35,243 nt of DNA from Bacteroidota bacterium. Its GTDB lineage: Bacteria; Bacteroidota; Bacteroidia; Flavobacteriales; Flavobacteriaceae. The translations under genes and the position numbers were made by a program. The notes under the pieces are model-generated. The model did no database searches. It saw only the letters and a list, made by a program, of their open reading frames with translations, and was not told where the DNA came from. Where the stretch lies: contig JAEWCF010000074.1 in assembly GCA_023390775.1 (NCBI GenBank), positions 1 to 35,243 on the forward strand, in the 5' to 3' direction. The stretch's first letter is position 1. Each line of letters starts with the position of its first letter. Shown one piece after another: positions 1 to 7,801 of this stretch.

Positions 1-583
1 GGTTATCCGCAATCAAACTGAAAGCTTTTCCTGTTGACTGATGACTGACAACTTTGTAGTTGAAAGTTCAAAAGTTTGTAAAGTTCCCACGAACGACATT
101 CATCGGGGTTGCCCGCAATCAAACTGAAAGCTGACGACTGATGGCTGACTGCTTTTGTTGTCAACCAGCGACATATTTTTTCCCCCACCCTCCACCCACA
201 ATTTCGAGACTTCCCCGTTACGGCTAGTGCGGATAAACCGTAAAAGTTGAAAGTCCAAAGATGAATGTCGAATGTCGAATGACGAATGACGACCCGAGCA
301 CGAAGTGCGAATTTTACGGAGCGCAGCGGAGTAAATGACGAATGACGAATGACGACAGACTACCGACAACCGATTCTAAAAAGTTTCACGTTTGTAAAGT
401 TTGTAAAGTTCCCATGAACGGAATTCATCAGGGTTGCCCGCAATCAAACTGACGCCTGAAAGCTGACAGCTGATAGCTTTCCTGATGACTGACGACTAGT
501 TTTAAAAAGTTCCCCTGAACGACATTCAACAGGGGTGTCCGCAATCAAACTGACAACTGAAAGCTGATAGCTGACAGCTAATC
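1..583 (+). repeat. Four direct copies of an intergenic hairpin repeat
   Basis: Non-coding block with four direct copies of one unit: a first copy cut by the window edge (1-50), then about 72-150, 391-476 and 501-580. Each full unit reads roughly AAAGTTCCC, then TGAACGACATTCATC, then GGGTTGCCCGCAATC, then AAACTGA followed by degenerate CTGACAGCTGATAG-type short repeats. The first half folds as a hairpin: 86-92 pairs with 103-108, 411-417 with 428-433, and 512-517 with 530-535. The pair C90:G105 in one copy is T415:A430 in another, and a bulged A (89, 414) becomes a paired C515:G532 in the third. The stem is therefore kept while the bases change. A related tail lies at 1952-1994. No protein-like reading frame is convincing here. 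Confidence 0.75.
263..356. repeat. 7-bp tandem repeats flanking two hairpins
   Basis: Four 7-bp units (GAATGTC twice, then GAATGAC twice) fill 263-290. Three more units (AAATGAC, GAATGAC, GAATGAC) fill 333-353, and both runs end in GAC. Between them are a small perfect hairpin GCAC-GAA-GTGC (298-308) and a looser stem ATTTTAC (311-317) against GTAAAT (331-336). The block sits between two copies of the larger repeat and has no coding signal. Its role is unknown. Confidence 0.7.
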
Positions 584-611
584 CTTATCTTTACTACTCC
601 AATAAAAAACC

Positions 612-1787
612 ATGAACTACATTTTATACGACGGCAGCGTCCGCAACGCTCTCCTGCCCTTTACCTTCACGCGCCCGGTCGCCGACATCCGCGTGGGCAT
701 TTTGACCATCCGCGAAAAATGGGAAAAATACCTGGGCTCCACCACCACGACGGTCACCGAAGAATATCTGTCCGCCAAATACCCGATGGTTGAGATGGAG
801 GATAACATCATGATCAATTCGGCGTATCTGCCCAATGCGGTGCTGGCCGAGATGGTATCCAATCTCGAATCCCGGCAGGCCGTCTCGAGAAACGGCGAGA
901 TCATCGCGTTCCATTCGCAGGATTCGCAGGATGAAATCGATTTTGACGATTATGAATTGTTGGAATATTCGGATGATTGCATTACCATCGAGCACACCTG
1001 GGACATCTTTGCCAAAAACGATGCGTCCCTTCGCGAAGATTTTGAGCTGTTGACCCGCGACCGTACCTCGATGCCGATCCCGAAGTCGGTGAACGCGATT
1101 TCGCCCGACAACATCTTTATCGAGGAAGGAGCCAAGCTCGAATTCGTGACTTTGAACGCCTCGACCGGGCCCATTTACATCGGAAAGGATTCCGAGATCA
1201 TGGAAGGCTCGATGATCCGCGGGCCGTTTGCGCTTTGCGAGGGCGCCCAGGTCAAACTCGGCACAAAGGTTTACGGCGCGACCACGGTTGGCCCGCAATG
1301 CAGGATTGGGGGAGAGGTGAGCAATTCGGTGCTGTTTGGCTATTCCAACAAGGGGCATGACGGTTTCCTGGGGAATTCGGTATTGGGCGAATGGTGCAAC
1401 ATCGGCGCCGACAGCAACAATTCCAACCTCAAGAACAATTACGAGGGCGTCAAGCTCTGGAGCTATGAAACGGGCGGTTTCGAGAAGACCGGACTTCAGT
1501 TCTGCGGGCTCATGATGGGCGACCATTCAAAATGCGGAATCAATACCATGTTCAATACGGGAACGGTCGTGGGCGTGAGCGCGAACATCTTCGGGAGCGG
1601 GTTTCCGCGAAATTTTGTCCCGAGTTTCTCTTGGGGCGGCGCATCGGGCTTTACCACCTACATCACCAAAAAGGCATTCGAGACCGCACGGATTGTCATG
1701 TCACGCCGGAACGTCGAGTTTGACGAGAAGGAAGCCGCGATTTTGGAGCATGTTTTTGAGGAAACCAGGAAGTGGCGGAAGGAGTGA
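612..1787 (+). CDS. GlmU-like sugar nucleotidyltransferase/acyltransferase
   Basis: A 391-residue protein resembling the alternative GlmU family of Bacteroidota (bifunctional UDP-GlcNAc pyrophosphorylase / glucosamine-1-phosphate acetyltransferase type, TIGR03991-like). It would act in the cytoplasm and make UDP-GlcNAc for peptidoglycan and envelope sugars. The N-terminal half (about 1-165) begins with LYDGSVRNALLPFTFTRPVA rather than the classical GxGTRM nucleotide loop, which is usual for this alternative family. From about 170 to 360 the sequence is hexapeptide-like (IYIGKDSEI, ALCEGAQVKLG, TTVGPQCRIGG), as in a left-handed beta-helix acyltransferase. The start ATG follows an A-rich stretch directly downstream of the last copy of the intergenic repeat. 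The family is fairly sure; exact substrates are inferred. Confidence 0.8.
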   Translation: MNYILYDGSVRNALLPFTFTRPVADIRVGILTIREKWEKYLGSTTTTVTEEYLSAKYPMVEMEDNIMINSAYLPNAVLAEMVSNLESRQAVSRNGEIIAFHSQDSQDEIDFDDYELLEYSDDCITIEHTWDIFAKNDASLREDFELLTRDRTSMPIPKSVNAISPDNIFIEEGAKLEFVTLNASTGPIYIGKDSEIMEGSMIRGPFALCEGAQVKLGTKVYGATTVGPQCRIGGEVSNSVLFGYSNKGHDGFLGNSVLGEWCNIGADSNNSNLKNNYEGVKLWSYETGGFEKTGLQFCGLMMGDHSKCGINTMFNTGTVVGVSANIFGSGFPRNFVPSFSWGGASGFTTYITKKAFETARIVMSRRNVEFDEKEAAILEHVFEETRKWRKE

Positions 1788-1994
1788 TTAATTGATCAAT
1801 GTAGCAATGTGTAAATATACCAATGGGTAAATAGCCACTTGGTTAGGTGAAGATTTTAAGAGTCGACCATTTGATTTGGGCGATTGGATCCTGCACCGCG
1901 CGAACGGATACTGTTCAAGCAAATTTTGATATAAAAAAAATACGGGCTGGACGTTATCAAACTGATAGCTGACAGCTGATAACTGATAGCTTTC
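1788..1994. repeat. Intergenic region with short degenerate repeats
   Basis: 207-nt gap. It holds two near-identical 13-mers, CAATGTGTAAATA (1805-1817) and CAATGGGTAAATA (1821-1833), which differ at one base. Just before the aspA start, 1952-1994 carries TCAAACTGATAGCTGACAGC and further CTGATA units, matching the tail of the repeat at 1-583. No clear TAnnTTTG promoter box was seen. Confidence 0.6.
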
Positions 1995-3437
1995 ATGACA
2001 AGAAGAGAAACCGACCTCCTCGGCTCACTCGAGGTCCCCGCCCAAGCCTATTACGGGATCCAGACGCAGCGTGCCATTGAGAATTTCAATATTTCGGGGG
2101 TGAAGCTTTTCCAATTCCCCGAACTCATCCGCGCGTTGGCGCAGGTCAAGTGGGCATCGGCGCGGGCGAATTACAAGCTTGGGCTGCTCAACAAGGAAGT
2201 GGTCTACGCGATTGTCGACGCGTGCCGGGAAGTCGCCGAGGGAAAGTTTGACCGCGAATTTCCGGTCGACATGATGCAGGGCGGCGCCGGAACCTCCTGC
2301 AATATGAACGCGAATGAGGTCATCGCGAACCGCGCTTTGGAATTGCTCGGATTTCAAAAGGGTGAGTACGCCCACTGCTCGCCCAATGACCATGTGAACC
2401 TTTCGCAGTCCACCAATGACGTTTATCCCACGGCCATCAAGCTCGCGATCTACAATTCAAATATCGGGTTGATGAAATCGGTGGAAAGCCTGGCCGATGC
2501 CTTTTCTGCGAAGGCCGAAGACTTGCGGCGCGTGCTCAAGATGGGCCGCACGCAGTTGCAGGATGCCGTGCCGATGACCATGGGTCAGGAGTTCGGGGCT
2601 TTCGCCGAAACCATCCGCGAGGAAATGGCGCAACTGGAGCGTGCCGCGCATGATTTTCTGGAAACCAATATGGGCGCGACGGCGATAGGGACGGGGCTCA
2701 ATGCGGTCCCGGGATACGCACAGCTCTGCGCACAAAAACTGGAAAAGGTCACGGGCCACAAATTCGTGAGCGCACCCAATCTGGTCGAGGCCACTCCGGA
2801 TACCGGATCGCTGGTAAGCTATTCGTCGGCGCTCAAGAGGCTGGCCGTCAAGCTCTCCAAAATATGCAATGACCTCCGGCTGTTGTCTTCCGGGCCACGG
2901 ACGGGTTTTTTTGAAATCAACCTTCCGGCCATGCAACCGGGCTCGTCCATCATGCCGGGCAAGGTCAACCCCGTGATCCCCGAGGTCATGAACCAGATTT
3001 GCTTCAGGGTGATCGGGAATGATACGACGGTCACCTTCGCAGCCGAGGCCGGGCAGTTGCAGCTCAACGTGATGGAACCTGTCATGGTGTATTCCATCCT
3101 GGAATCGGTGATGCTGTTGCAAAACGGGATGGAAACCTTGCGCACAAAATGTGTCGAGGGAATCACGGCAAACGAATCGCACACGCGTGACCAGGTGTTG
3201 GGCAGCATCGGGATCGTGACGGCGCTCAACCCGTACATCGGGTACAAGAAGGCGACCGAAATTGCCCGCGATGCGCTCGAGACAGGGCGTGGGGTTTACG
3301 AACTGGTCCTGGAGCGCGGCTATATGACCCGGGAGAAGATGGACGAAGTGCTCGACCCGGTCCACATGTTATCGCCGAAACCCATCGAGACCTCGCAATC
3401 AGAGGTCTTGGGTCCCGAAAGCCCGACGGAAAAATAA
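1995..3437 (+). CDS. aspA: Aspartate ammonia-lyase
   Basis: A 480-residue aspartase that deaminates L-aspartate to fumarate and ammonia, a cytoplasmic homotetramer of the aspartase/fumarase superfamily. Visible landmarks are the N-terminal DLLGSLEVPAQAYYGIQT (about 7-24), GGAGTS (96-101), the SQSTNDVYPT block (about 137-146), GRTQLQDAVP (184-193) and the superfamily signature GSSIMPGKVNP (316-326), with S318 as the expected catalytic base. The stretch IGNDTTVTFAAEAGQLQLNV is aspartase-like and argues against class II fumarase or argininosuccinate lyase. Length is normal. It stands alone between two repeat-bearing gaps, and the start ATG directly follows a repeat tail. Physiologically it would link aspartate use to the TCA cycle. 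Confidence 0.93.
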   Translation: MTRRETDLLGSLEVPAQAYYGIQTQRAIENFNISGVKLFQFPELIRALAQVKWASARANYKLGLLNKEVVYAIVDACREVAEGKFDREFPVDMMQGGAGTSCNMNANEVIANRALELLGFQKGEYAHCSPNDHVNLSQSTNDVYPTAIKLAIYNSNIGLMKSVESLADAFSAKAEDLRRVLKMGRTQLQDAVPMTMGQEFGAFAETIREEMAQLERAAHDFLETNMGATAIGTGLNAVPGYAQLCAQKLEKVTGHKFVSAPNLVEATPDTGSLVSYSSALKRLAVKLSKICNDLRLLSSGPRTGFFEINLPAMQPGSSIMPGKVNPVIPEVMNQICFRVIGNDTTVTFAAEAGQLQLNVMEPVMVYSILESVMLLQNGMETLRTKCVEGITANESHTRDQVLGSIGIVTALNPYIGYKKATEIARDALETGRGVYELVLERGYMTREKMDEVLDPVHMLSPKPIETSQSEVLGPESPTEK

Positions 3438-3462
3438 ACTCCTCAAAACAACTGCTTTTTCG

Positions 3463-3470
3463 TAAATTTG
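3463..3470 (+). promoter_or_regulatory. -7 promoter element for mtaB leader
   Basis: TAAATTTG fits the Bacteroidota -7 consensus TAnnTTTG. It lies about 100 nt before the mtaB ATG, so the transcript would include the structured leader at 3491-3557. No clear TTG at -33 is seen. Confidence 0.5.
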
Positions 3471-3490
3471 CACGCTCAATTTGAGCACGT

Positions 3491-3557
3491 TGCCCGCGTG
3501 AAGGATGGAGGCAGGGTGCCGCGCACCGCCGAGAGCCTGACCCGTAGGGGCACGCCC
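3491..3557 (+). other. Structured GC-rich leader upstream of mtaB
   Basis: A compact GC-rich element between the promoter-like box and mtaB. GCGTG (3496-3500) can pair with CACGC (3551-3555) as a closing stem. Inside it GGTGC (3515-3519) pairs with GCACC (3523-3527) around a 3-nt loop. The text resembles intergenic elements I recall from Flavobacterium genomes (GCCCGCGTGAAGGAT ... GGGGCACGCCC), but this could not be searched. It may be a dispersed repeat rather than an mtaB-specific regulator. Confidence 0.45.
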
Positions 3558-3568
3558 AAAGTAAGATT

Positions 3569-4900
3569 ATGGAAAGGAAACGAGTTGCATTTTACACCCT
3601 GGGCTGCAAACTGAATTTTGCCGAGACCTCTACCATTGCCCGCAGTTTCGCCGACGAAGGTTTTGACCGCGTGGATTTTGAGGACGTGGCCGACATTTAC
3701 GTGATCAACACCTGCTCTGTGACCGACAACGCCGACAAGCAGTTCAAGCAGGTTGTGCGCAAGGCGATGAAGCTCAATGATCGCGCTTTTGTTGCCGCAG
3801 TGGGATGCTATGCGCAACTCAAGCCGGAGGAACTCGCCGCCGTTGATGGCGTGGACCTGGTTTTGGGCGCCACCGAAAAATTCAAGATCACCGATTACAT
3901 CCACGACCTTTCCAAGAACGATATGGGCGAGGTGCATTCCTGCGAAATCGCGGAGGCCGATTTTTATGTGGGAAGCTATTCCATTGGCGACCGTACCCGC
4001 GCGTTTTTAAAGGTCCAGGACGGATGCGACTATAAATGTACCTATTGCACGATTCCGCTGGCACGCGGGATTTCCCGAAGCGACACTGTCGAGAACGTGC
4101 TGCGCAACGCGGCAGAAATTTCGGCAAAAGGGATAAAGGAGATCGTGCTGACGGGCGTGAACATCGGCGATTACGGCAAGGGCGAATTTGGCAACAAGAA
4201 GCATGAGCATACATTCCTTGACCTGGTTCGCGCTTTGGACGAGGTACCGGGGATCGAGCGGCTGCGGATTTCCTCCATCGAGCCGAACCTTTTGAAAAAC
4301 GAAACGATCGATTTTGTTGCCCAAAGCCGGACGTTCGTGCCGCATTTCCACATTCCGCTGCAATCGGGGAGCAATGAGATTCTGGGGAAAATGAAGCGGC
4401 GTTACCGGCGCGAGCTCTACCGGGACCGCGTGGCCCAAATCCGCGAGGTCATGCCTCATGCCTGCATCGGCGTGGACGTGATCGTGGGATTTCCCGGCGA
4501 GACCGATGAGCTTTTCCTCGAGACCTACCACTTTTTAAACGATCTGGACATCTCGTATCTGCACGTGTTCACCTATTCGGAACGCGACAATACCGAAGCC
4601 ATCGATATGGACGGCACCGTCGAACCCGCCGTCAGGGCCAAACGAAGCCGTATGTTGCGCGGGCTGTCGGTGAAAAAACGCCGCGCTTTTTATGAAAGCC
4701 AGTTGACGCGTGAACTCACCGTATTGTTCGAGGACGAAAACCGCGAAGGTTATATTTATGGTTTTACCGAGAATTACGTGCGCATCAAGATGCCGTGGAA
4801 CCCGGAACTGGCCAATTCGCTCCGTCCGGTCGTGCTTACTTCCATTGACGAGGACGGCAGCGTTCGCGCCGAACTATTGCCGGTATCAGCCGCCGTGTAG
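3569..4900 (+). CDS. mtaB: tRNA t6A37 methylthiotransferase MtaB
   Basis: A 443-residue radical-SAM methylthiotransferase that converts t6A to ms2t6A at position 37 of ANN-decoding tRNAs. The N-terminal UPF0004 domain carries its three cluster cysteines: C13 (TLGCKLN), C49 (NTCSVT) and C80 (AVGCYAQ). The radical-SAM motif CDYKCTYC supplies C153, C157 and C160 for the second Fe4S4 cluster. A TRAM-like C-terminal segment follows at about 375-440. TLGCKLN and the overall length fit the MtaB branch rather than MiaB or RimO. The gene follows a structured leader and ends 3 nt from the convergent DUF2130 gene. Confidence 0.92.
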   Translation: MERKRVAFYTLGCKLNFAETSTIARSFADEGFDRVDFEDVADIYVINTCSVTDNADKQFKQVVRKAMKLNDRAFVAAVGCYAQLKPEELAAVDGVDLVLGATEKFKITDYIHDLSKNDMGEVHSCEIAEADFYVGSYSIGDRTRAFLKVQDGCDYKCTYCTIPLARGISRSDTVENVLRNAAEISAKGIKEIVLTGVNIGDYGKGEFGNKKHEHTFLDLVRALDEVPGIERLRISSIEPNLLKNETIDFVAQSRTFVPHFHIPLQSGSNEILGKMKRRYRRELYRDRVAQIREVMPHACIGVDVIVGFPGETDELFLETYHFLNDLDISYLHVFTYSERDNTEAIDMDGTVEPAVRAKRSRMLRGLSVKKRRAFYESQLTRELTVLFEDENREGYIYGFTENYVRIKMPWNPELANSLRPVVLTSIDEDGSVRAELLPVSAAV

Positions 4901-4903
4901 CGT

Positions 4904-6175
4904 TTATCGGTTTTTCAATTCGTCAAATTTTGCCTTCATCGTGGGGTTGCCGTGCACGAGGCGTTTGATCGTGAGGTCCTCCGCCTTTTGGTTGGCCAGG
5001 CGCAACTGGTTCTCGCTGGTGGTAAGTTCTTCTTTCACCTTTTGCATCCGCGCGATGGATTTGTCGATTTCCTCGATGGCTTTCTGGAAATGGGTTGAGG
5101 CCGAAAGGTAATTCTTGGCAAACCCGTCCTTGAATTTGTTGATCTTCTCCTCGAAGTTGGTGATGTCGATGTTCTGGTTTCGGATGACGCTCAGTTCCGC
5201 TTTGTACTGCAACGAATTCATTGCTGCATTGCGCAGAAGCGTGATGATCGGGATGAAAAATTGCGGACGAACCACGTACATCTTGGGGTATTTGTGGCTC
5301 ATGTCCACGATCCCGCAGTTGTAGAGTTCGTTTTCGGGTTCGAGCAGCGAGACCAAGACGGCGTATTCACAGTTCTTTTCGTTGCGGTCGCGGTCCAGTT
5401 CGCGAAGGAAATCCTCATTCTTCTTTTTGACCGCCGTCGCATCCGATTCGTTTTTCATCTCGAACATGATCGAAACCACTTCATTCCCCGAGGCGTCGTT
5501 TTCCCTGAAGATGTAGTCGCCCTTGCTCCCCGTGCGCGAGTCATTGTCCTTTTCGAAATAGGCCTGCTGGAAGGCTCCGGCCCTGAGTTTGTTGAATTCG
5601 ATCTCGCAATGTTGTTCGAGTGTTTCGCCCACCATTTTGGTGGAAAGCTTGAGCTTCATGTCCTTGCGGAATGCAATTTCCTCATCCTTGACTTTGATCA
5701 GTTCGTCTTTCGCCCTGAGCTCGGCCTGGAATTTTTCCTGAAGCGATTTTTCAAGCAGTTGTTTCTCGGTTTCCTTGGTCTTGACCTCAAAGGTCAACTG
5801 GTCGCGTTCCTTCTCGATTTTCTGGACGGCTTCGGCAACCAAGAGTTTCCGCTCCATTTCCGATCGTTCGATTTTCGCATGAAGCGCGGAGAGTTCGGCG
5901 TCCTTGCGCGCGATCTGCTCGGCGAGGTCACAATCGTTTTTGGCCTTCAATTCGACGAGTTCGCGGTCCTTTTTCTTGAGCTCGGCCTGCAGGGCATTGC
6001 GCAGGTTGGCTTCGGCAAGTTTGATTGCCGATTGTTTCTCGCTTTCGGCCATGGCCAATTGCGCCTTCAGTTCCTTGTCGAACTGATGGTCCCGGACCTG
6101 TTTCAATATATCGGCATAACCGGCCTCGTCAACCTTGAAGGCCTTGTTGCAGTGGGGACAGATGATCTCGTTCAT
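4904..6175 (-). CDS. DUF2130 coiled-coil protein, PD-(D/E)XK-like core
   Basis: A 423-residue protein that looks like the DUF2130 (COG4487) family. It starts with a short CPHC motif (7-10 region), which could be half of a zinc site. A long charged coiled coil follows (about 30-180), rich in K/E/L heptads. The conserved domain (about 180-330) contains GETLEQHCE (183-191), D220 in KGDYIF and FEMKN with E239 and K241. That order, helix glutamates then D then ExK, matches the PD-(D/E)XK nuclease plan and resembles RmuC, also encoded in this window. Nuclease activity is an inference; the family function is not established to my knowledge. No operon partner is evident: the next minus-strand gene upstream is about 90 nt away. 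Confidence 0.8.
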   Translation of the reverse strand: MNEIICPHCNKAFKVDEAGYADILKQVRDHQFDKELKAQLAMAESEKQSAIKLAEANLRNALQAELKKKDRELVELKAKNDCDLAEQIARKDAELSALHAKIERSEMERKLLVAEAVQKIEKERDQLTFEVKTKETEKQLLEKSLQEKFQAELRAKDELIKVKDEEIAFRKDMKLKLSTKMVGETLEQHCEIEFNKLRAGAFQQAYFEKDNDSRTGSKGDYIFRENDASGNEVVSIMFEMKNESDATAVKKKNEDFLRELDRDRNEKNCEYAVLVSLLEPENELYNCGIVDMSHKYPKMYVVRPQFFIPIITLLRNAAMNSLQYKAELSVIRNQNIDITNFEEKINKFKDGFAKNYLSASTHFQKAIEEIDKSIARMQKVKEELTTSENQLRLANQKAEDLTIKRLVHGNPTMKAKFDELKNR

Positions 6176-6265
6176 GGTGTTTTGTCAGATGCCGCAAATT
6201 AAAAAGAATTGCGTACCGATTGTGGGGAAAAACCGTAAGCAACGATTTAACTTATCAACCGATGC

Positions 6266-6607
6266 TCAATAATGCGAATGGAACTTGACCTTGGTGATGC
6301 GGTAGACCGTTCCGCCGTAGAGTTCGACAAATTCAAAGGTATGCCGCGAGGGCTGCTTGAAATCCACCAGGATCGCGGCCGAAATCTCGTAGTACATTTT
6401 TTCGCCTTCCATCATCAACCGGTCGCCCGTGTTGCGGTACGCCGATCGGATCAACGTGAATTCCGAAAGGTTCCAGGTCGTGACGTTGGCATCGAAATTT
6501 TCGTAGCGCGAATACAGGCCCTCGGTGATCTCGGTCCGGCACCCGTAATATTTTTCTATCGATTCAAAAAAAGCGATGACGTTTTCGCGGGCCTGGATCG
6601 AGATCAT
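6266..6607 (-). CDS. Small uncharacterised protein
   Basis: A 113-residue soluble protein with no signal peptide or membrane segment. I do not recognise a family. It is mixed alpha/beta in appearance, with aromatic-rich C-terminal strands (FEFVELYGG, YRITKVKFHSHY). It starts 9 nt after the stop of the small GNAT-like gene (6617-6901), so the two are very likely cotranscribed and might work together. The alternating pattern would suit an NTF2/SnoaL-like fold of about 110 residues: an N-terminal helix IQARENVIAFFESIEKYYG and then strands. That is only a guess. Confidence 0.65.
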   Translation of the reverse strand: MISIQARENVIAFFESIEKYYGCRTEITEGLYSRYENFDANVTTWNLSEFTLIRSAYRNTGDRLMMEGEKMYYEISAAILVDFKQPSRHTFEFVELYGGTVYRITKVKFHSHY

Positions 6608-6616
6608 ACGATGGTT

Positions 6617-6901
6617 TTAAATGCGAATACCCGGCGGAAGCAGTTCGCGGAATGATGGATTTTTTCTGAAGAAAAGGGCAATTTTGGGAAAAACGGGCAC
6701 CACCTTCAGGCGGCGTTCGGCTGCATTTTCGAGGATCGACTTCAAAAAATCGGATATGAATTCCTCGTCGCCGAAACCTTCCGGCGTGTTGATCCGCGTC
6801 AGGAAGATCTTCCGTTCCTGAAAGGAGTATTCCACGGTTACCAGGCCGCTGTCCGACTGGGCCTCGAACTGTCTCTGAAAAGTGTTGTCCCTGTATTCCA
6901 T
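6617..6901 (-). CDS. Small GNAT-like (YjdJ-type) N-acetyltransferase
   Basis: A 94-residue protein resembling the minimal GNAT domains of the Acetyltransf_CG family (PF14542-like). It shows strands around GLVTVEYSFQERKIFLTRI and the segment EFISDFLKSILENAAERRLK, which in the family covers the CoA-binding helix. VVPVFPKIALFFRKNPSFRE then matches the usual VxPxCPFxxxxFxxxPxY ending, with V-F in place of C-P. Full GNAT R/Q-x-x-G-x-G/A glycines are not visible, so catalytic competence is uncertain. It is first in a two-gene unit with the 113-residue protein 9 nt downstream. Confidence 0.6.
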   Translation of the reverse strand: MEYRDNTFQRQFEAQSDSGLVTVEYSFQERKIFLTRINTPEGFGDEEFISDFLKSILENAAERRLKVVPVFPKIALFFRKNPSFRELLPPGIRI

Positions 6902-7100
6902 GTGTAATCAGATAACCTAATAGAGTAACGTATAATTGCAGGGGCTTATTTTACCGATCTGGCACGGGAATGCCCGCGGCGGCGGCCTTTCATAATTTGT
7001 TCGTAAAAATCGGATATTAAAAAAATGTTTCCCCCTTGAAAGCATATTTTTACAAAGTTCGATAATAACGGACATTGCAAGGTGAAAAAATTGGTTAAAT

Positions 7101-7766
7101 ATGGGGAAAATTCCCGTTTATTTTATTCCGGGGCTTGCCGCCAGTTCGAAGATTTTTGAGTGGATCACATTGCCCGGGGACCAGTTCGAGCAGGTGCCGC
7201 TGGAATGGGAGTTGCCTCTCAAGGGGGAAAGCCTCCGCGACTACTGCATTCGTTATTCAAAGCTTATCAGGCACGAGAATCCGGTGCTGGTCGGGGTTTC
7301 CTTTGGAGGATTGATCGTTCAGGAGCTGGCGAGGCTGATGCCGGTCAGGCGCGTCATCATCATCTCAAGCGCAAAATGCATCGGGGAGTACCCGCGTAAG
7401 TTCCGCCTTGGCAAGACGACCCGGCTTTACAAACTGATGCCCGTACGGCTCCTGATCCACCTGGAAAAATTGGCGCGGTTCCATTTTTGGCCGGGCGTGG
7501 ACCATCGGCTTCAGCTATACAAGCGCTATCTGGGCGTGCGGGACCGTCATTATTGGGAATGGGCGATCTCGTGCGTCATCAATTGGGACCGTACCGAACC
7601 GGATCCCGACGTCATCCACATCCACGGGGACCACGATCATATTTTTCCGTTCCGCTACATAAAAAATTGCATTCCGATCAAGGGTGGCACACATATTATG
7701 CTGGTTACGCGTTATAAATGGTTTAACGAGAATCTGCCAAAATTGATCCTTGACGGGAAATTGTGA
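7101..7766 (+). CDS. Alpha/beta hydrolase
   Basis: A 221-residue cytoplasmic alpha/beta-hydrolase fold protein. The start FIPGLAASSKIF gives the HG-like oxyanion loop. GVSFGG places the nucleophile at S67. The aspartate is probably D177 or D179 in IHGDHDHIFP, and H198 in GGTHIM completes the triad. There is no signal peptide. It is shorter than most family members because the cap region is small. The substrate cannot be inferred. It precedes the lytic transglycosylase gene by 35 nt, but a promoter-like TAAATTTA at 7778-7785 suggests the latter may have its own start. Confidence 0.8.
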   Translation: MGKIPVYFIPGLAASSKIFEWITLPGDQFEQVPLEWELPLKGESLRDYCIRYSKLIRHENPVLVGVSFGGLIVQELARLMPVRRVIIISSAKCIGEYPRKFRLGKTTRLYKLMPVRLLIHLEKLARFHFWPGVDHRLQLYKRYLGVRDRHYWEWAISCVINWDRTEPDPDVIHIHGDHDHIFPFRYIKNCIPIKGGTHIMLVTRYKWFNENLPKLILDGKL

Positions 7767-7801
7767 ACCTCGTTTCGTAAATTTACAAACCAATAAATCG
7801 A

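Noticed and set aside
1..583. CRISPR-like direct repeats
   Set aside because: The copies are degenerate, long and irregularly spaced, have no unique spacers of equal length, and no cas gene is in the window.
624..1526. Minus-strand frame of 300 codons inside the GlmU-like gene
   Set aside because: It lies fully antisense to a convincing gene, has shadow-frame composition and no recognisable motif.
2457..3365. Minus-strand frame of 302 codons inside aspA
   Set aside because: Antisense to aspA; high H/R content typical of a shadow frame in GC-rich DNA.
1995..3437. Class II fumarase as alternative for aspA
   Set aside because: The superfamily signature is shared, but the N-terminal DLLG...YYGIQT and the IGNDTTVTFAAEAGQLQLNV block are those of aspartase.
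5261..6202. Plus-strand frame of 313 codons inside the DUF2130 gene
   Set aside because: Phe/Leu/Glu-rich shadow of the Lys/Glu-rich coiled coil on the other strand; no domain pattern.
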